DNA of 64,000 nucleotides, taken from positions 1 through 64,000 of the forward strand of contig JAEYHP010000055.1 of assembly GCA_023409435.1 (NCBI GenBank). Direction: 5' to 3'. How positions within the stretch are numbered: the stretch's first letter is position 1; each line of letters starts with the position of its first letter. Origin of the DNA: Bacillota bacterium. Lineage in GTDB: Bacteria; Bacillota; Clostridia; Christensenellales; CAG-138. This document shows positions 59,750 to 64,000 of this stretch, in pieces. The notes beneath the pieces were generated by a model. It did not search any database. It was not told the origin of the DNA and saw only the letters and a program-made list of their open reading frames with translations. The position numbers and the translations under genes were made by a program.

Positions 59750-60989
59750 AAGTTTTCAGATCATCGTATTCCTCAAGAGCTTCGCCACCGGCGTCATGGC
59801 CCCGGTGCTGACTTTGGCGCTGCTTGCGCACGGCGCTTCCATCAGCACAGTATCTTTGCTGCTGGGCGCATATTCCTTTACGGTGATCGCCGCGGAGTTT
59901 CCAAGCGGCGTGTTTGCGGACCTGTGCGGGAGAAAGAAGGCGTTTCTGCTTTCTGCCTTACTCGCCCTGCTTTGCTATTGCCTGCTGCTGGTTTCAAAGA
60001 CGGTTCCCTTCCTGTTCGTCGCCATGGTCATACACGGGCTTTCCCGCGCGTTTTCTTCGGGCAGCATCGACGCGCTGGCAATCGACGATGCGGTTTCAAA
60101 CGGCAGCGCGCTTGCCAAAGTAACGGCGCGGCTCGCCATACTGGAAAGTGCGGGCCTTGCGGCGGGCGCTTTATCGGGCGGCTTTTTATCCGGCTTGGGC
60201 GTGCTGTATGAAGGCAACCTCATGGCCAACCTTGCGATCTATGTGCTGCTGTCTCTTTTGACGGTATGCTGCGTGCGGGAACAGCCGCGCGTTCAGGCGG
60301 AACAGGCAGGCGGCTTCCGGCGGTTCCGGCTGCATGTAAAGGAAAGCCTTTCCTTTGCGGCGCAAAGGGGCATGGTAAGGATGCTGTTTGTGTTTTCGTT
60401 TATTACGGGCTTTGCGCTGATCTCTATCGAGACCTATTGGCAGCCCGCGCTCAACGCGCTTTCCCCTGCCCCCTGGCTCTTGGGCGTGGTAAGCTTTGCG
60501 GGGTTTTTCTGCGTAATATTTGGCAGTAAAGCGATCGAACGCCTGCTTATAAAGCGCCCTGGCGGCGGCCCGGCGCTGCTGCTTGGGTGTAAGGCGCTGG
60601 TTGGAATCTGCTTCATATTGCTCGTCTCCCAATTCCGGGCGCACTTCTTTATCGCTATATATATGCTTGCCTACTTGTTCCTGGGCGGCGGCAGCGTGGC
60701 GGAAAGCACGCTGCTGAACCGGGCGGCTCCGGCCAGCCAGCGGGCGAGCATACTCTCCCTGTTTTCCTTCGTGCTGCAAGTCGGCGCGCTTGTTGCGTCC
60801 CTGTGCGGCTATGTGGTGAGCGCCCAGACGAATTTCCGCAACATGTGGCTGATTGCGGGCGCGCTGCTCCTGCTTGGCGCGGCGGCATTCGCCTTGATTT
60901 ATGCACAGCGCCGGAAGATTGAGAAAAAAGAGCCGGAGTCGCCCGCAAAAAATCAAACGAGAGAAGCGCCCGAGGCCGTAGAACCTTAA
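59742..60989 (+). CDS. Major facilitator superfamily transporter
   Basis: 415 residues with about 12 membrane segments. Cytoplasmic loop 2-3 has FADLCGRKKAFLLSALLAL, close to the MFS motif A (G-x-x-x-D-R/K-x-G-R-R/K-x-x-x), and the central basic loop separates two six-helix halves. It is coupled to the upstream ArsR-like regulator by an 8-base overlap, the usual arrangement for regulated drug or metabolite exporters. C-terminus charged. Substrate unknown. Confidence 0.9.
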   Translation: MRRSFQIIVFLKSFATGVMAPVLTLALLAHGASISTVSLLLGAYSFTVIAAEFPSGVFADLCGRKKAFLLSALLALLCYCLLLVSKTVPFLFVAMVIHGLSRAFSSGSIDALAIDDAVSNGSALAKVTARLAILESAGLAAGALSGGFLSGLGVLYEGNLMANLAIYVLLSLLTVCCVREQPRVQAEQAGGFRRFRLHVKESLSFAAQRGMVRMLFVFSFITGFALISIETYWQPALNALSPAPWLLGVVSFAGFFCVIFGSKAIERLLIKRPGGGPALLLGCKALVGICFILLVSQFRAHFFIAIYMLAYLFLGGGSVAESTLLNRAAPASQRASILSLFSFVLQVGALVASLCGYVVSAQTNFRNMWLIAGALLLLGAAAFALIYAQRRKIEKKEPESPAKNQTREAPEAVEP

Positions 60990-61121
60990 CAACGCTTCTC
61001 ACAGCACAATAAGACTTTCCTGTGGTATAGTGGTAGCATCGGAGAACCGGAGCGGAGCATGGGGATACCCCCATCCCCCGCTCTGTTTTGTTTTACCTAC
61101 AAATATAAAGGGGGAAGCACG

Positions 61122-62582
61122 ATGGCAAAGAATACAGGGAAAAATGGGTCTACACCACTATCGGCAATCGGTGTGGCCTTGGCGGCCCAAAATGTCAACT
61201 CGTTAATGCCCAGTTCTAACAACCAGGTTGATTTATTGGCATTGCAGAAGTGGTTGATAAAACCAAATGAGAAGGTAATTGCTGAGGGAGTACCAGAAAC
61301 AAAAAGAATACTGGAACAAGCCAAAAATATGGGTCGTCCAAATCCCGTTACCATTGAAGAAATGCAAGCAGAAAAGGCGAGCATGAGGGAGTTCCAAAAA
61401 CAACGGGAGGCGGCTCAAAGGCAGCAAGAGTTATTGAAAAAGACGGCGGGTTCGCAGAAGGGAAATCCAGTTAGCATGTTCTTGCCTACATATGGCAGCG
61501 AGGCAGATCTGACGGAATTGGAAGGTGCATTGATAAAGGCTACTCCGATAGCAATGGAAAATCGTACTGAGGACGCACGGGGAATCCTAAGTCAAAGGCA
61601 CGGGAGACCTGCTACCATTGAAGAGCTTCAAGCGGAAAAGGCGAGCATGAGAGAATTCCAAAGGCAACAGGAGGAAAATAAAAGGCGGCAGGAGTTGATG
61701 GATAAGGCGAATAATTCGTATACGGGGTCAGGAACTAGCTCGACGCTGCCTAGGACAAATGGCAAGACCAATGTGCCGGATATAGAAGGGGCGTTAATAA
61801 AGCCCAATCCTATAGCAATGGAAAATCGTACCGAGGACGCGCGGGGAATCCTGAGTCAAAGGCACGGGAGACCTGCTACCATTGAAGAGCTTCAAGCGGA
61901 AAAGGCGAGCATGAGAGAATTTCAAGGGCAACGGGAGGAAAATCAAAGATGGCAGGAGTTATTGGATAAAAGTTTAGAATCCTATACGGGACCGGGAACC
62001 ATGCCCCGCTACGCTGGTAATGAAAGTCAGATGCAGGGACCGTTTATTATAAACGATGAGACGATTGCAAACGGAACGCAGAATGCAAAAGAAATTCTTG
62101 AGCAAACAAAAGATAGACCGATAACCAATATCGAGTCTTTAGATTTATCCTTCCTACCATCATTTAAAGACTTCGTTGTAGAGCCGTTGGATTTGTCATT
62201 AGAAGTTATGGAAAATTTTAGTAAATCTGGTGCTATTAGAAAAGCAGCAAAGGTGGGAGGAAAAGCGCTTACTATTGTAAGTGATGTCTATGATATTACA
62301 GCAGCAGTATCTGCTGATCTTACAGACTCTGATAAAAAAATAGGAAAGAAAACCGCTGCTGCTGTTGGCGGAGCAGCATCAAGCGCAGTATTTGGCGCGT
62401 TGGGAGCTGCCGCGTTTTCAATATTAGCAGCGGGAGCGGCAGGGGCACTTATGGGATCAGTAATTCCAGGTCCCGGAACGATAGTCGGGTTTATTGGTGG
62501 ACTTGTAGGGGGAATGATAGGGGCTGCTGCGGGAGAAGAATTCAGCGATTGGGTAATTAATCAAATCGATTGGGACGAATGA
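61122..62582 (+). CDS. Repeat-bearing effector-like protein of a type VII-like locus
   Basis: 486 residues from the ATG at 61122 (GGGGGAA upstream). It carries three copies of a Gln/Glu/Lys/Arg-rich unit: EDARGILSQRHGRPATIEEL, QAEKASMREFQ.QREE, beginning LIKPNP or similar, with a fourth degenerate copy (FIINDETIANGTQNAKEILEQ). The C-terminal region (about 405-470) is Gly/Ala-rich and hydrophobic, with AAAVGGAASSAVFGALGAAA and GSVIPGPGTIVGFIGGLVGG, like membrane-inserting toxin tails. The DUF4176 gene follows. Function inferred only from structure and context; no LXG or WXG motif was found. Confidence 0.6.
   Translation: MAKNTGKNGSTPLSAIGVALAAQNVNSLMPSSNNQVDLLALQKWLIKPNEKVIAEGVPETKRILEQAKNMGRPNPVTIEEMQAEKASMREFQKQREAAQRQQELLKKTAGSQKGNPVSMFLPTYGSEADLTELEGALIKATPIAMENRTEDARGILSQRHGRPATIEELQAEKASMREFQRQQEENKRRQELMDKANNSYTGSGTSSTLPRTNGKTNVPDIEGALIKPNPIAMENRTEDARGILSQRHGRPATIEELQAEKASMREFQGQREENQRWQELLDKSLESYTGPGTMPRYAGNESQMQGPFIINDETIANGTQNAKEILEQTKDRPITNIESLDLSFLPSFKDFVVEPLDLSLEVMENFSKSGAIRKAAKVGGKALTIVSDVYDITAAVSADLTDSDKKIGKKTAAAVGGAASSAVFGALGAAAFSILAAGAAGALMGSVIPGPGTIVGFIGGLVGGMIGAAAGEEFSDWVINQIDWDE
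61548..61657 (+). repeat. Near-identical internal repeat, copy 1 (within the 61122 gene)
   Basis: A 110-base unit repeated at 61812-61921 with three mismatches by eye (TACT/TACC, GCACGG/GCGCGG, CCTAAG/CCTGAG), 264 bases (88 codons) apart. This points to a recent in-frame duplication. Confidence 0.85.
61812..61921 (+). repeat. Near-identical internal repeat, copy 2 (within the 61122 gene)
   Basis: Second copy of the 110-base unit at 61548-61657. An older, more diverged copy begins at about 61254. Confidence 0.85.
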
Positions 62583-62615
62583 GGAAAACAACAAACAACA
62601 GGAGGTAATTAATTT

Positions 62616-62867
62616 ATGACCTATTATCCGATCGGCACCGTTGTGCTTTTGGTGGGCGGGAATCGCCCTCTTATGATTTTTGGGCGCAGGCAGATACAGT
62701 CCACGACCAATAAGGAATGGGACTATGTAGCCTGCCTGTATCCTGAGGGAAACATGGGCGACCAATACAATATCTTTTTCGAGCATGAGGAAATCGCTAC
62801 CGTGCTCCATCCGGGCTGGGTATCTGAGTATGAATACGAAATGCAGCGGATATTGAACCAGGCATAG
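62616..62867 (+). CDS. DUF4176 protein
   Basis: 83 residues, AGGAGG upstream. The family is recognised by MTYYPIGTVVLLVGGNRPLMIFGRRQ, KEWDYVACLYPEGNMGDQYNIFFEHEEI. DUF4176 genes lie in Firmicute type VII secretion/LXG toxin loci, where their role is unknown (possibly chaperone or immunity). Here it follows the repeat protein by 33 bases. Confidence 0.85.
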   Translation: MTYYPIGTVVLLVGGNRPLMIFGRRQIQSTTNKEWDYVACLYPEGNMGDQYNIFFEHEEIATVLHPGWVSEYEYEMQRILNQA

Positions 62868-62884
62868 ACGAATATATGTAAAGC

Positions 62885-62911
62885 AAAAGCGGGGCCATGC
62901 GCCCCGCTTTT
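62885..62911. terminator. Terminator after the DUF4176 gene
   Basis: AAAAGCGGGGC-CAT-GCGCCCCGCTTTT hairpin. Confidence 0.8.
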
Positions 62912-62998
62912 GTCATTTCACGCATTATCTAAATTCGCACTTTTCGAACCATTGTTCTTGTGGTACTATATAGAAAATTGTTTACAAGGTGGATCGCT

Positions 62999-63640
62999 AT
63001 GGACATAGTGAAAAGAATATTCCAACGGTTTATCAAGCACGCCCCCAAATCTGAGCCGGAGGCAAGATACCTGTCGAAGCTGAGAGCGGTTGTATCCGAA
63101 GATAGCGTATTCTTTGCCGTACCGGGATATGAGTTGGGCGACTTTTTCAATAAGGAAGTCTTTGATTACCTCATGGTAGACATGATGTATGACTTACTGC
63201 AAGGGAGCGACGCTGTTTTTTGCGTGCACGCTGCTTTTTACGACAGTTGGCAGAGCGAGTGGGTTGAGGAGGTGGCAAAAGCGTATTACGCGGATTCTTT
63301 TGATCAAGTAGATCGTGCACGAAACAGGTATGTGCTGCTGGGCGAGGCTTCCAAATCCGTTTTGACGACCCTATATGAATGCTCGTCAGATTTATTTGAT
63401 TTAGCGCAACTTTGCAGGATTTATGCTGTAAGCCGGGAAACAGAATTGACAAGGGAGAACCTGCAGGAGGTGGAAAAGAATTACCGGTTCTATATCTATC
63501 CTACTGGAGATAAAGACGGAATTGGCGTAAAAATAGACCCTTCCCAAACCAGCATGCAGGATATATTGGATAACGTCCGTAATGCGGCAAAAAAGTACTG
63601 CATCTCAATACGCGTGGAAGACAAAGAACAAACAGTCTAA
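62999..63640 (+). CDS. Hypothetical protein of the type VII-like module
   Basis: 213 residues from the ATG at 62999 (AAGGTGG upstream); a start 39 bases further out is not supported. A short basic N-terminus (MDIVKRIFQRFIKH) precedes an acidic, Tyr/Phe-rich globular region (FFNKEVFDYLMVDMMYDLLQG) with no membrane segment. No family recognised. By position it could be an immunity or accessory protein of the effector-like gene, but no evidence shows this. Low G+C compared with the rest of the window. Confidence 0.65.
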   Translation: MDIVKRIFQRFIKHAPKSEPEARYLSKLRAVVSEDSVFFAVPGYELGDFFNKEVFDYLMVDMMYDLLQGSDAVFCVHAAFYDSWQSEWVEEVAKAYYADSFDQVDRARNRYVLLGEASKSVLTTLYECSSDLFDLAQLCRIYAVSRETELTRENLQEVEKNYRFYIYPTGDKDGIGVKIDPSQTSMQDILDNVRNAAKKYCISIRVEDKEQTV

Positions 63641-63645
63641 AGCTG

Positions 63646-63672
63646 AGCGGGGCAACGCGCCCCGCTTTTTTT
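63646..63672 (+). terminator. Terminator after the 62999 gene
   Basis: AGCGGGG-CAACGCG-CCCCGCT followed by T8; 7-bp GC-rich stem. Confidence 0.8.
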
Positions 63673-63749
63673 GTACAGTGCGAGCTATTGCAATGTTTAC
63701 GAACAAACGTACTTATGGTACAATGTTCCAAATGATGGAGGAAAGCTAC

Positions 63750-64000
63750 ATGTTCAGAAAAAAGGAAACGTACCGGGTAACAGGCGAAGACGTGATTGCA
63801 TTAAAGGACGAGTATTTTCTGGACCATTATCCTTCAAAGCTTAGGTGCGAATTGCAGCATGGAAATACAGAACGGTGGAATCTTGCCGGGCCGGAAATTG
63901 AAAATGAGATATGCAGGGACTTTTTTCGCTGTACCGTTGAACTCATGGATGCATTGGCGCAGGGACATAGTGCCGTTACGGTAATTACGAGTTTGGACTG
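63750..64000 (+). CDS. Hypothetical protein, 3' end outside the window
   Basis: Open from the ATG at 63750, with ATGGAGGA upstream, to the last base. The first 83 residues contain TYRVTGEDVIALKDEYFLDHYP and CRDFFRCTVELMDALAQGHS; no recognised domain, no signal peptide. It sits after the terminator of the previous gene, so it may be a separate unit of the same cargo-like region. Confidence 0.6.
   Translation, partial: MFRKKETYRVTGEDVIALKDEYFLDHYPSKLRCELQHGNTERWNLAGPEIENEICRDFFRCTVELMDALAQGHSAVTVITSLD

Overview
The window looks like a chromosome segment of a moderately high-GC member of the Clostridia (Bacillota). The evidence is a T-box leader on glycyl-tRNA synthetase, a tandem glycine riboswitch on a split-P gcv operon, AddAB instead of RecBCD, a DUF951 gene next to mscS, a PotABCD operon behind an XRE-cupin regulator, strong AGGAGG ribosome-binding sites and rho-independent terminators. 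I cannot name the genus; a gut anaerobe is plausible. There are no rRNA genes, tRNAs, CRISPR arrays or transposases that I can see.

Layout. 1-9.6 kb: 3' end of threonine dehydratase, a low-GC pair of accessory genes, small enzymes, the rqcP-ispDF pair, and two membrane-anchored exported proteins (M1 peptidase, orphan solute-binding protein). 10-14 kb: alpha/beta hydrolase, then mscS-DUF951 and three consecutive type I signal peptidases. 14.4-25.4 kb: metG, tatD, a GNAT enzyme, a beta-propeller protein, a hydroxyisobutyrate-dehydrogenase-like enzyme, a peptidoglycan hydrolase, and T-box-controlled glyS, which carries an in-frame TGA. 25.5-33 kb: thpR-addB-addA. 33-37.7 kb: HPr-like protein, PhzF, LUD, Smr, deoC and a two-subunit fumarase whose alpha subunit is cut by an in-frame TAA. 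38-42.6 kb: XRE-cupin regulator and potABCD. 42.8-46.3 kb: M14 peptidase, a 51-residue protein, a WG-repeat protein and a Crp-type regulator. 46.7-51.5 kb: gcvT-H-PA-PB behind a glycine riboswitch. 51.6-58.8 kb: ferredoxin-like DUF362 protein, a double-DTG aspartyl-protease-like protein, deoD, an amidase and an acyl-activating/ACP/alpha-oxoamine synthase fusion. 59-61 kb: HTH regulator plus MFS exporter. 61-64 kb: a low-GC module with a repeat-bearing effector-like protein, a DUF4176 protein and two unknown genes, resembling type VII secretion cargo loci.

The strongest points for a second look are: (1) glyS has TGA exactly where relatives carry Cys, with the reading frame intact on both sides, so selenocysteine or other recoding, a fresh nonsense mutation or a base error are all possible; (2) the fumarase alpha subunit is split at a Tyr-position TAA, followed at once by a TTG start with its own Shine-Dalgarno sequence; (3) a nine-copy family of modular, palindrome-built intergenic repeats, several inside operons, and a second three-copy family often placed next to it; (4) the three-domain lipid aminoketone-type synthase; (5) the type VII-like cargo module at the right end.

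Gene functions come from recognising motifs and overall protein resemblance by eye; no database search was run.
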